Assembly: GCF_900094705.1 (NCBI RefSeq)
Contig: NZ_FMAR01000002.1
Span: 372,001-436,000, forward strand
Reading direction: 5' to 3'
DNA: 64,000 nucleotides
Source: Chitinophaga costaii
GTDB taxonomy: Bacteria; Bacteroidota; Bacteroidia; Chitinophagales; Chitinophagaceae
Shown here one piece after another: positions 29,201 to 36,779 of this stretch. The translations under genes and the position numbers were made by a program. The notes under the pieces are model-generated. The model saw only the letters and a program-made list of their open reading frames with translations. It was not told the DNA's origin and ran no database searches. The stretch's first letter is position 1. Every line of letters begins with the position of its first letter.

Positions 29201-32200
29201 TGTGCCAGCAGCACCCGTGTTGCAGTAAAGGTTGTCATAAACCCCATCCCAACCGCGCCGGTTATCACACCTGCATCTGCCGTTGTGAATGTGGGCGTTT
29301 CGGAAACCTTCTCCGCAGACTCCAGCCGTACCGGCATCACGAACCGCTGGTACACCGTAGCCACTGGTGGTAGCCCTGTTTTCATAGGCAATAAATATAT
29401 CACGCCTCCATTAACTGCCAACACTACTTACTATGTGGAATCCGTAGCCTCAACAGGCTGTGTGAGCGCCCGCACTGCAGTGAATGTGACGGTAAATAAT
29501 GTGACACCTGCCTGCGATATGGCAATCGCAGAAACCACTACAGTCAATGGTCTTTGCGTAGGCTGCTCGGTATCTGATCCCGGGAATGCCGTGGATGCTG
29601 ATACTACTTCTTACTCCACCCTTAACCTGACCGTTGGCGTGGCTAATGCGTACGTATCGCAAATACTCACGCTGCCACAGGGAGGAGCCGCCGGCGATAC
29701 CGCGCGCTTTACCCTTGAAATCCCAGGAGAACTGGTAAGCGCTGGTTTGATTGCAGGCCTGCAAGTAGCTACTTATAACGGAGCTACTTCCAATAATGAC
29801 CTGCATAATGTAAATCTTCAAACCATTACCCTGAACCTGCTTTCAAGTGATAATAAATTCTACCTGAATGTAGTACCCAATAATTCGTTTGATCGCGTGG
29901 AAATAAGGCTGAATGCAGGTTTCCTGTCAGCAGCACAAAATTTGCGCGTGTACTACGGCGGCCTCAAACCGGTAACGCCTGGTGTAGATATTACCAATCT
30001 GACCATCTGCTCCGGCAGTACCGCCGCCCTGCATGCTACCGCACCGGCTACGGTTCGCCTAGAATGGTACGACGCACCTGTAGGTGGCACCCTTCTGCAC
30101 ACCGGCGGAGATTTTACTACGCCGGCATTGACTGCGGCCACCACTTTCTATGTACAGACTGTAAGAATACCCAGTGAATGTGCAAATCCGAATCGTGTAC
30201 CCGTAACCGTTAGCGTGCTGCCCGTACCGGCGGTAACCATCGATGGCGGCGATCTTTCTATATGCGCCGGTCAGCCGGTATCGATCAGTGCAACGGTAAA
30301 TCCTGCCACTGCTACCGTACGCTGGTACAACGCAGCCACTGGCGGAACGTTGTTATACACCGGCAACCCGCTGGTAACTACCAACTTGAGCAAAGACACT
30401 ACGTTCTATGTAGAAGGGTATAATGGTACCTGTGGGTCAACCGTACGCACTGCGGTGCATGTTACTGTAGGCAGCGTTATTAATGCGCCCGTACTAAAAA
30501 GTAATAACCTGAGCATTTGCAGTGGACAGTCTGCTACCCTACAGGTGAGCGGCGATACAGCCGGCCTTACACTGCGCTGGTACACCACTGCTATTGGTGG
30601 TACGCCGGTTTTCACGGGGTCCACTTACAATACCGGTGCCCTTACGGCCAATGCGATCTATTATGTAGAAGCAGTAAGCACTAACGGTACCTGCAACAAC
30701 CCGAGCGCACGCACTGTAGCGAATGTACAGGTTAGTGCACAGCCATCTGTACCAGTACCATCCGTTACCGTTGATACGGTGTGTGTAGGTCAGGGCGTTA
30801 CCCTGGCAGTATCCAACCCGCAAACGGGAATTACGTACCAATGGTATAACAGCGCCACCGCAGGCACTTTGCTTTTCACCGGCCCTGAATTTAATATTGC
30901 TGCCGTAGATTCCGCGGCTGTGTATTATGTACAGGCAGGCAACGGTACAGGTTGCACCAGTGCCACCCGCGCATCCGTAACTGTTAGGCTGCGTACTGCA
31001 CCGGCCGCACCAACCTTGCAGGTAGCCAGCGTTAATGTCTGTACCGGTCAAACAGCTACCTTCACGATTACCAACCCGGCAGACGGCGTAACCTACCGTT
31101 GGTTCGACGCAGCCACCGGTGGTAATCAGTTAGGCACCGGCACCAGCTTTACTACACCGGCACTTACCAGTGCTGCTACTTATTATGTAGCCGCTTACAA
31201 TGATAATTGCACCAGCGCCGCCCGTACCGCAGCTACGGTAACGGTAGGAACTCCGGTTGTACCAACGCTGGTAAGCAATAACGTAACCATCTGTCGCGGT
31301 CAGCAAGCCTCCTTCACGATCGCATCGCCCATCAAAGGACAGGTGTATAACTGGTACACCACGGCTACCGGCGGCACACCGGTATTCACTGGTACTACTT
31401 TCACAACAGATAACCTGTCTGCCACCGCCATATTTTATGTGGATGCAGGCAGCGCAACAGGAGATTGCGGTGGTACTTCCGGTCGCGTAACGGTTACTGC
31501 TACGGTGATGTCATCTCCAGATATACCCACGCTGGCAGCCGCCGATGTGCAGACCTGTGGTAGCGGCAGCATTACTTTTAACATAACCAATCCGCAACCA
31601 GGCATTACCTACCAGTGGTTCAATGCAGCCACCGACGGTACCCTTCTCACCAGCGGAAACAGTTATACTGTCAATAATATTACCACCACTACCAGCTACT
31701 ATGTACAGGCACTCAATGCCAATAGTTGCACCAGTGTAAGCCGTGCCAAAGCAACAGCTACCGTATCGGAAACCCCGACGACACCAGTTCTCGGCACAGA
31801 CAACCTGGTAACCTGCCTGGGAAGTACGGTAACCTTTACGGTTCAAAACCCGGATGCAAGCCTGGTGTACACCTGGTTCGATGCAGCCAGCGGCGGCACA
31901 CAAGTAGGCAGCGGCAGCAGTTTCACTAGCACGGCGCTTACAATGAATAAAACCTATTTCGTAGAGGCAGCCTACCCGAATGGTGGATGTACCAGCGTGG
32001 CCCGCGCCGCAGCGCATGCGGTGGTGGTAAATAACCTCGCAATACCAACGGTCGCCAACCCTGCTTCCGTTAGCTGCGGTGGCCAGTCCGTAACACTCAG
32101 CGTGCAGAACCCTCAAGGTGGTATACTCTATCGCTGGTATACTACCTCCACTGGCGGAACGGCCGTATTCACCGGTCCGGATTATACCATTACCGGTATT

Positions 32201-33355
32201 ACTTCCGCCAGCACCTATTACGTAGAAGCAGCCACCACCGCAGGTTGTGTAAGCACAGGCCGCGCTACGGCTACTATTACCGTTAGCACTCCACCGGCAA
32301 CCCCCACCGTTACCAACGACCAGGTAGGTGTATGTACCGGCCAGCAGGCCACCCTTACGATTAGCAACCCGCCGGCTGGCATTCAATACAACTGGTACAC
32401 TACCGCCAGTGGCGGAACAGCCATTGCCACCGGTGCTACCTTTAAAACACCAGTCATCACTGGTACCACCAACTATTATGTGGAAGCTGAAAATGTGAGT
32501 GGTGGTTGCACCAGCAATACACGGGGTATTGTTACCGTGAGCCTGTTGCCAGCTAGTGTTACGCCCACTATCACCGGCGACCAGATCATCTGTCCGGGTA
32601 CGGCTACTACGCTTACGGCCAGCAGTACTACAGCGGGTGTTGTCTTCGCATGGTATACATCTGCCACGTCCACTACACCAGTGTTCACGGGCAACAGTTT
32701 CACTACGCCAGCCCTCACCACTTCTACGACATACTATGTGCAAACTGCGCCTGGCAGCTATTGCGGCACGGCAGAAAAAATTAGTACAGACGTAAACGTA
32801 GAGCAGCAGTTAGACGCACCGGTAGTAAGTGTTTGTGACAGCTCACAGGCCACTCAGGTAACCTTCTGCTGGACCGCAGTACAAGGTGCGCAAGGATATG
32901 AGGTGAGTACAGATGGTACCAACTTCGTTGTGCCAAGTTCGGGTGCTACTGGCACTACACACACTGTAACCGGCCTTCAACCCAACCAGCGGGTAGCATT
33001 TGAAGTTAGAGCCATTGGCCAACTGGGATGCGCAACCAGCGGAATTGCTGCGATCTCCGGACATTCTGCGGCACCCAAAGGCAACGTGATCTATGTGCCG
33101 AATGTGTTCTCGCCAAATGGCGATGGGGCCAATGATAAATTGATGGTTTACGGGCAATCTATCGCCAGCCTTCACCTGATCATTTACAACCAGTACGGAC
33201 AGGTGATCTTCGAAAGCAAAGACCAAAGCAATGGATGGGACGGTACGCACAGTGGACAGAAACAGCCCGCAGGTGTATACGTGTATGCACTGCAAGCCAC
33301 CCTTACCGATGGATCGCAGGCTACCCGGTACGGCACCATCACGCTTATTAGATAA
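23222..33355 (+). CDS. giant T9SS-exported modular surface protein (Ig_7 array, type B C-terminal signal)
   Basis: Surface or secreted protein of 3377 residues. Signal peptide with predicted cleavage after Ala37 (TYA-QQV). By eye I count 26 Ig_7-like modules of about 80-85 residues (pattern ICxGQ, WY, GG, TTYYV, GCxS.AR). Among them are six copies of another module of about 150 residues starting near residues 38, 458, 869, 1193, 1602 and 2098, each with a CxxC (GLCVGC or similar) and the motif TYNGxTxNND. Between copies lie 3, 3, 2, 3 and 4 Ig modules, then 11 in a row. A fibronectin III-like domain (about 3197-3282) and a gliding-type (CHU_C, T9SS type B) C-terminal domain from about 3285 (VPNVFSPNGDGANDKL) complete it. 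Probably an adhesin or motility-related filament. Followed by PorP/SprF-like and OmpA-like genes. Confidence 0.93.
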   Translation: MKTTMQVNATLQRKVTAITFLLSMLWLIGCPFSQTYAQQVYATSQTNGRSGLCLLCSWDPVTNPENAVNNTSLTDYATFNMNGVAVGVSVYENLKFPTTNPNPGCDSLVIKIGTSQSLLSANLISNITITTYNGSTSNDDATTITPDLLRLLSDSTSAVVVLRPTATFDRVEIRESAFIAALSSLRLYYAYYAPVNLNNISIDNGASTTVCSGQPVTLSASVPADGATIQWFTDPSGGAPVAATNNYTFTPTATTTLYAGAVLGNCTSTTRKAITVNVNATPSTPTVAANSDTICSGQTATFSISSPQAGVTYTWYDANAGGTAVGTGTVFITPTLSATTTYYAEASLATGCISPARTPVTSKVNALPAAPVVTPATQAIAGGSTATVSISNPVAGATYNWYTSPSGGTPVGTGTSFTSPALYTNENYYAEITSAAGCVNSSRTLATVTVTINNNVSCSFATTQQSPVYTGGVCALCSVSNPGNAIDTDTTTASSIHIPLSLAGYTGQLLTYPQSYAVGDSVRLLLSLPGGLADLQVLGSVRVETYNNGVANGDAVFLNNPLLTLNILGGERFNATVAATKPFNAVLVSIGGLSTVLTTLNIYGASVIVPRPVITPASENICSGSTASFAVTSPTTDIAWFAAPVGGTALGTGTTFTTPALTANTTYYVESSRYNCANPVRTPVTVQVNAKPASPVLATATDSICEGQTTTLAVTPVTGVTFNWYASDTASTPLATGTNFTTPALSATTTYYVSATNGGCTSDTRTAAKVTVATAPSGITVTPAGASIQAGQAVSFTASASSGTVNFNWFTAATGGASIASGATFTTPLLFANTTYYVEASNATSGCVSTSRVAVAIAVSNPDVPDISCGAAVSQTNATSGLCVGCYVENPALSVDNSSTTVSTLHVILGLLGGYVQQTLQFSGVSQGDSVHIGLSFPTGLADVGLLSGIQVQSYNGATANNDATTLSPQLLTLRLLNGSQATVNFLPAGPYDRIVVRLNSGAVGALTAVNIAYAQRFVSTPTPQEDSVYACGGQPVTLHATTPANATFRWYSQPTGGVPLFTGVDFVTPAVTANTVYYLEAVSADGCTSPARAAVSVFTGLPAAVITPSSVTLNSGETTTFSIVDPNPAYIYTWYDVSSGGTALHTGTTFTTPALTASTSYYVVVSNGSGCTSTARTQATVNINIPVDPAPCSYATTQTSPVNIGGICALCSVSDSLLAVDSDRNTASKITAAVGLLGYYGQTLHFANTYPAGDSVSIELEIPGGIADVQVLGGVRIETYNGATANGDNRLLTDSLIRISLLSTGNRFRVTVPVNKAFNGVNISIGGAVSAITSVLVYDAAAVTPSPVVTPVSGICSGSTATLTATAPANATITWYTQAVDGTAAGTGYAFTTPALTTTTTYYVAAGRYGCNSPARTAVTVNVGNLAAAPTVADVQICAGTTATLTASAPANVNFQWFANATDTTVIFTGNSFSTGVLNADTTFYVASNSNGCLSNRVPVKVSVSRVPASFTVTPSSATVAYGSSVAFTASAADTAAIFNFYSQASGGTPLFTGKTFTTPSLTDNTTYYAEATTAAGCVTNFRIPLAVTVLPDTSNGIVPCDAATSQTNTANGICVGCYIDSPGFSVDSSAATGSTLHTILGLLGGYVSQTLIFPSVSEPGDSVYVDLTVASGLLDVGLLSNLQVGTYNGTTSNNDLQAVNGGLITLRLLSNTQASFVFKPSASFDRIEIRLNSGLAQALNAITIRDAYRKVAAPVVNGNDTTVICAGQQASLSVVPVSTNTVRWYTQRLGGTPIFTGNNYVTPALTNNTIYWLEAVKTSTGCAADVRVPMTVIVSPVPDIPQVLTDTVTICNGSTATFKANAATSVAYKWYASLTGGTPLDSGTTFTTPALTASKVYYLEASSAGGCANVSRKAVLANVVATPPVPVVTPDADTLCAHSNTTLLATSNTPGVIFNWYSSATGGSPISTGPNFTTPLLDTTTTYYVETVAGTCASSTRVAVKVVINPIPTAPVITPASAVVNVGVSETFSADSSRTGITNRWYTVATGGSPVFIGNKYITPPLTANTTYYVESVASTGCVSARTAVNVTVNNVTPACDMAIAETTTVNGLCVGCSVSDPGNAVDADTTSYSTLNLTVGVANAYVSQILTLPQGGAAGDTARFTLEIPGELVSAGLIAGLQVATYNGATSNNDLHNVNLQTITLNLLSSDNKFYLNVVPNNSFDRVEIRLNAGFLSAAQNLRVYYGGLKPVTPGVDITNLTICSGSTAALHATAPATVRLEWYDAPVGGTLLHTGGDFTTPALTAATTFYVQTVRIPSECANPNRVPVTVSVLPVPAVTIDGGDLSICAGQPVSISATVNPATATVRWYNAATGGTLLYTGNPLVTTNLSKDTTFYVEGYNGTCGSTVRTAVHVTVGSVINAPVLKSNNLSICSGQSATLQVSGDTAGLTLRWYTTAIGGTPVFTGSTYNTGALTANAIYYVEAVSTNGTCNNPSARTVANVQVSAQPSVPVPSVTVDTVCVGQGVTLAVSNPQTGITYQWYNSATAGTLLFTGPEFNIAAVDSAAVYYVQAGNGTGCTSATRASVTVRLRTAPAAPTLQVASVNVCTGQTATFTITNPADGVTYRWFDAATGGNQLGTGTSFTTPALTSAATYYVAAYNDNCTSAARTAATVTVGTPVVPTLVSNNVTICRGQQASFTIASPIKGQVYNWYTTATGGTPVFTGTTFTTDNLSATAIFYVDAGSATGDCGGTSGRVTVTATVMSSPDIPTLAAADVQTCGSGSITFNITNPQPGITYQWFNAATDGTLLTSGNSYTVNNITTTTSYYVQALNANSCTSVSRAKATATVSETPTTPVLGTDNLVTCLGSTVTFTVQNPDASLVYTWFDAASGGTQVGSGSSFTSTALTMNKTYFVEAAYPNGGCTSVARAAAHAVVVNNLAIPTVANPASVSCGGQSVTLSVQNPQGGILYRWYTTSTGGTAVFTGPDYTITGITSASTYYVEAATTAGCVSTGRATATITVSTPPATPTVTNDQVGVCTGQQATLTISNPPAGIQYNWYTTASGGTAIATGATFKTPVITGTTNYYVEAENVSGGCTSNTRGIVTVSLLPASVTPTITGDQIICPGTATTLTASSTTAGVVFAWYTSATSTTPVFTGNSFTTPALTTSTTYYVQTAPGSYCGTAEKISTDVNVEQQLDAPVVSVCDSSQATQVTFCWTAVQGAQGYEVSTDGTNFVVPSSGATGTTHTVTGLQPNQRVAFEVRAIGQLGCATSGIAAISGHSAAPKGNVIYVPNVFSPNGDGANDKLMVYGQSIASLHLIIYNQYGQVIFESKDQSNGWDGTHSGQKQPAGVYVYALQATLTDGSQATRYGTITLIR

Positions 33356-33382
33356 AGTGATCTCCTGGATAGTATAAAAAAC

Positions 33383-33418
33383 GATGGAGAGATGTGCTCA
33401 ATTGCGCATCTCCCATCA
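33383..33418 (+). other. intercistronic hairpin between the giant gene and the PorP/SprF-like gene
   Basis: GATGG...AGATGTGC pairs with GCGCATCT...CCATC around a 6-base loop, with a small internal bulge. There is no T-run, so it is probably not a terminator. It may protect or separate the transcripts of the giant gene and its partners. Confidence 0.45.
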
Positions 33419-33443
33419 ATCAAACACGTGAAAATAAAGTGCT

Positions 33444-34457
33444 ATGAAAAACTTGTTCGTTGTGATGTTATTGGCTGTGGGTCTTATCGCGCCCCGGTTG
33501 GTGCATGCACAGGTAGACCCACATTTTTCTCAATACTATGCCTACCCCTTGTGGCTAAACCCAGCGTTGACTGGTGTTATCGACGGAGATTACCGCGCTA
33601 CGGTGAATTATCGCAATCAATGGGCCTCCGTTGGTCAGCCTTATTCTACCGCAGGATTTTCCCTGGATGCAGCCACTGGTAAAAATATCGGTGTAGGCGT
33701 GAAGGTGTTAAATATGTCGGCAGGTGAGGCAGGATTTAATTATTTTAATGCCATGGCCAGCTTTTCCTACTCTGGTGTAAAATTCGGGACTAATCTGCAC
33801 CAACACATCGTATTTGGTTTGCAAGGTGGCCTTACCAGCCGCAAAGTAGATCCCACTAAGTTCCAGACAGGTATGCAATACTCGCCCGGATTGGGTTTTG
33901 ACCCCTCCCTGTATAGCGGAGAATCATTAACCAATACCCATTCCCTGAATTTCGACGCTGCCGTAGGCATACTCTATTATGATGGGAATCCGGATCATAC
34001 TTTAAATCCCTTCGCTGGCTTTAGCGTTAACCACGTTACACAACCCGACGATCATTTCCTGACCTCCAGCGAGGGTAAAAATAAAAGCCTGCCCGCCCGT
34101 TATCTCGGACATGGGGGCCTGCGTATAAAAGTAGATGACCGCTTTAGCCTTACACCGCATTTCATGTACCTGAAACAAGGCACGGCGGAAGAGAAACTTG
34201 TAGGGTTGTATGGTCAGTATAAAGTGAATCCTGAGTTTTACATGCTGGCCGGTTGCAGCGTGCGTTTCCAGGATGCGGTAATTCCATTTGCCGGTTTCCA
34301 CTTTAAAAATGCAGTACTGGGCCTTAGTTACGATGTTACCACCTCCCGCCTGAACCGGCTTACGAACGGCGTGAATACCTTCGAGGTGTCGCTGTCCTAC
34401 ATCTGCCGCAAGAAAAAAGTGATGCCGGAAGAACATTTCTTCTGCCCTCGCCTGTAA
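33444..34457 (+). CDS. PorP/SprF-family type IX secretion membrane protein
   Basis: Outer-membrane beta-barrel protein of 337 residues with signal peptide (…LVHA-QVDP) and the family hallmark near the N-terminus: DPHFSQYYAYPLWLNPALTG. PorP/SprF proteins serve type IX secretion. In Flavobacterium johnsoniae SprF is needed to export or anchor SprB, which has a type B signal and is encoded next to it. The position here, 88 bases after a gene with a type B signal, suggests a dedicated partner of the giant protein. Not the housekeeping PorP necessarily, as several paralogues per genome are usual. Confidence 0.92.
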   Translation: MKNLFVVMLLAVGLIAPRLVHAQVDPHFSQYYAYPLWLNPALTGVIDGDYRATVNYRNQWASVGQPYSTAGFSLDAATGKNIGVGVKVLNMSAGEAGFNYFNAMASFSYSGVKFGTNLHQHIVFGLQGGLTSRKVDPTKFQTGMQYSPGLGFDPSLYSGESLTNTHSLNFDAAVGILYYDGNPDHTLNPFAGFSVNHVTQPDDHFLTSSEGKNKSLPARYLGHGGLRIKVDDRFSLTPHFMYLKQGTAEEKLVGLYGQYKVNPEFYMLAGCSVRFQDAVIPFAGFHFKNAVLGLSYDVTTSRLNRLTNGVNTFEVSLSYICRKKKVMPEEHFFCPRL

Positions 34458-34506
34458 CGTATATCCGTTTCAGTTAACATTGCCTTTAACATAAAATTTT
34501 TACGAT

Positions 34507-36549
34507 ATGCAGCCTTTTGCAAAACGTATTGTTCCTACCCTCAAGACTGTATTGTGCCTGCTTGCACTGCAAGCGGTCATTGCCGGCGCGCAAGCGCAAT
34601 ATGTGTATGATTACAAACATACTGCCGATGTGTATTACAATAAGAGCGATTATTATTCCGCTGCATTGTACTATAATAAGGCCCTCACGGAAAAAAATGT
34701 TAAAAACAAGGAAGTGATGCCTTACAATGTGGAAAGGGCTTCCAGAAGTTCCGGCAATAAGAAAGACAAAGACTACGAAGAGGCCGTCTATAAGTTGGCA
34801 GAGTCTTACCGGAAGTATAACGACTTCTCCAGCGCGGAAAAATGGTATGCCCAGGCAGCAGGGTTTAAAAATAATCCTTTCCCGCTGGCCCGTTTTTATT
34901 ATGGGGTGACGCTACGGTCCAACCGGAAATTTGAACTGGCCGAACAGCAATTCACCCAGTTCCGCAAAGAATATAAAGAAAATGACGACTACGGCGCAAG
35001 GGCAGACTTGGAAATTGCTAATTGCAAATTTGCCGTGGAAGATGCTAACCGTAAACCTGAATTTGTCGTGTCCCGGTTGGGTGGTAATATCAATACCGGC
35101 GGAGCCAATTATGCCCCATTGGTCATAGACGATCATACCATCGTCTTTACCTCTAGCCGGCCAGACTCCCAAAGCATACAGAAAAAAAAATATCCCTATA
35201 TCAATAATCTTTGGAAAGCCCAGGGCAAGGATAGCTTATACACGGGTGCCGCAAAAGTGGAACTGCCCACCTCTTATGGCATCGACCAGGGGGCCGCTTC
35301 CATCTCCCCCGATGGTAAGCTGATATACCTGACCCGGTGGAGCATCATAAACGGTATTAAAGCAACCCGTATCTGTGCTGCCAAACGGAGCAACAATGGA
35401 TGGACAGAACCGATAGACTTGGATGCCAATATCAACGTGGCAGGTTATAACTCCATGCAACCGAATGTGAGTACCGATGGCAAATATCTTTCCTTTGCTT
35501 CTAACCGCCCCGGCGGCATGGGCAAGAACGATATCTGGTATTGTGAGATCCATACCGATGGTACCCTGGGTACTGCGCGGAACATGGGTACTACCATCAA
35601 TACCCGGGAAGAAGACCAGGCCCCTTATTATAATAGCGAGGCCAAGTTGCTCGTATTCAGCACCAGTGGCCGCGTAGGCCTGGGTGGGTTAGATTTTTTC
35701 ACCAGCAATGGCACCTTTGGTAGTTGGACAGAACCCCTAAATCTGGGTACGCCTTTCAATTCTGTTAAGGACGATATTTATTTTGCTGCCAGCGATCAGC
35801 AAAACCCACTTAAAAATGGTTTTATCGCCTCAGACCGCGAGTCGGTATGCTGCCTGGAACTGTTTTCTTTCCTTAGTACTAAAAAGCCTAAAGCAAATAT
35901 GCTCGGCGGTGCTATTTTCGATTGCGATACCCATCAGCCTTTGTCTGGCGTGCGCGTAAGTCTCGTAGACACCTCGACTAACAATGTACTGCAAACCCAA
36001 ACGGTGGATGAAAGCGGTTTATACCTGTTTACAGTAGAAATGAAAAAACACTATAAGGTGTTGTTTGAAAGAAAGGACTACTTCACGAAGGCAGTATACA
36101 GCAATACAGATACTTTGGAGAAAATAGATTCTATGTTCAATCCCAGTATCTGCCTGAAACGATTCGAGATCGGCAAGCCTGTAGTGCTGAAAGATATTTA
36201 TTATGATTTTAATAAGGCTACCTTACGACCCGAATCCAAGCCCACATTGGATAGCATCGTAATCATCATGCAGGACAATCCAGACATCAATGTAGAATTA
36301 AGCGCACACACCGATAGCAAGGGCAAGGATGCTTATAATATGAAATTGAGTCAGGCCAGGGCCCAGGCTTGTGTGAGTTACCTGGAAAGTAAAGGCGTAC
36401 CCGTATCTCGGCTGATAGCTAGAGGTTATGGCAAAACCAGGCCCATTGCGCCAAACACCCTGCCCAACGGGAAAGACAACCCCGAAGGCCGCCAGTTGAA
36501 CCGGCGTACTGAGTTCAAGGTGTTGAGTACTACGGTGCTCTTAAAATAA
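34507..36549 (+). CDS. OmpA-family protein with TPR, PD40 and carboxypeptidase-like domains (PorE-like architecture)
   Basis: Exported protein of 680 residues. After a signal peptide come TPR-like repeats (about 30-160: DVYYNKSDYYSAALYYNKAL) and a PD40/WD40-like propeller (about 175-455: IVFTSSRPD, AASISPDGKLIYLTRW, YLSFASNRPGGMGKNDIWY). A carboxypeptidase regulatory-like domain (about 462-550) and a C-terminal OmpA peptidoglycan-binding domain follow (about 558-680: DIYYDFNKATLRPES, LSAHTDSKG, SQARAQACVSYL, RTEFKVL). This order is that of PorE and of proteins co-encoded with PorP/SprF homologues. It lies 49 bases after that gene, and probably anchors the secretion or attachment assembly to peptidoglycan. 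Confidence 0.92.
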   Translation: MQPFAKRIVPTLKTVLCLLALQAVIAGAQAQYVYDYKHTADVYYNKSDYYSAALYYNKALTEKNVKNKEVMPYNVERASRSSGNKKDKDYEEAVYKLAESYRKYNDFSSAEKWYAQAAGFKNNPFPLARFYYGVTLRSNRKFELAEQQFTQFRKEYKENDDYGARADLEIANCKFAVEDANRKPEFVVSRLGGNINTGGANYAPLVIDDHTIVFTSSRPDSQSIQKKKYPYINNLWKAQGKDSLYTGAAKVELPTSYGIDQGAASISPDGKLIYLTRWSIINGIKATRICAAKRSNNGWTEPIDLDANINVAGYNSMQPNVSTDGKYLSFASNRPGGMGKNDIWYCEIHTDGTLGTARNMGTTINTREEDQAPYYNSEAKLLVFSTSGRVGLGGLDFFTSNGTFGSWTEPLNLGTPFNSVKDDIYFAASDQQNPLKNGFIASDRESVCCLELFSFLSTKKPKANMLGGAIFDCDTHQPLSGVRVSLVDTSTNNVLQTQTVDESGLYLFTVEMKKHYKVLFERKDYFTKAVYSNTDTLEKIDSMFNPSICLKRFEIGKPVVLKDIYYDFNKATLRPESKPTLDSIVIIMQDNPDINVELSAHTDSKGKDAYNMKLSQARAQACVSYLESKGVPVSRLIARGYGKTRPIAPNTLPNGKDNPEGRQLNRRTEFKVLSTTVLLK

Positions 36550-36650
36550 TAAGAACGATTCCTTAGAAAACCATACACTAGAATTTCCTAAAAATCCCCA
36601 TCAGGAAGTTACTTCCCCGGGGGCCATATCCTAATGAAGAGGACCATCAT

Positions 36651-36680
36651 GAGAATGGCCGGAATCTTCCGGTCATTCTC
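36651..36680 (+). terminator. hairpin at the end of the T9SS cassette
   Basis: GAGAATGGCCGGAA pairs with TTCCGGTCATTCTC (one G-U) in a nearly perfect 14-base stem, followed by a short TTTT. It lies 100 bases after the OmpA gene and probably ends its transcript. Confidence 0.6.
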
Positions 36681-36733
36681 AGTTTTGGGAGATAGCGAAT
36701 GGGTGCTGCGTACACAAAGAACTACGAATAATG

Positions 36734-36741
36734 TACATTTG
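36734..36741 (+). promoter_or_regulatory. -7 promoter element of the PfkB gene
   Basis: TACATTTG matches the TAnnTTTG consensus, 39 bases upstream of the start codon. No clear TTTG lies at the -33 position, so the support is partial. Confidence 0.4.
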
Positions 36742-36779
36742 CCCCGGTTTTCTAATTTTTTACAACATAAACTCCTGAA

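Noticed and set aside
31511..32743. Open frame of 410 codons on the minus strand inside the giant gene
   Set aside because: It lies opposite low-complexity Thr/Ala/Gly-rich Ig modules whose codons rarely give antisense stops. The deduced protein is rich in Cys, Gly and Arg, without any known domain.
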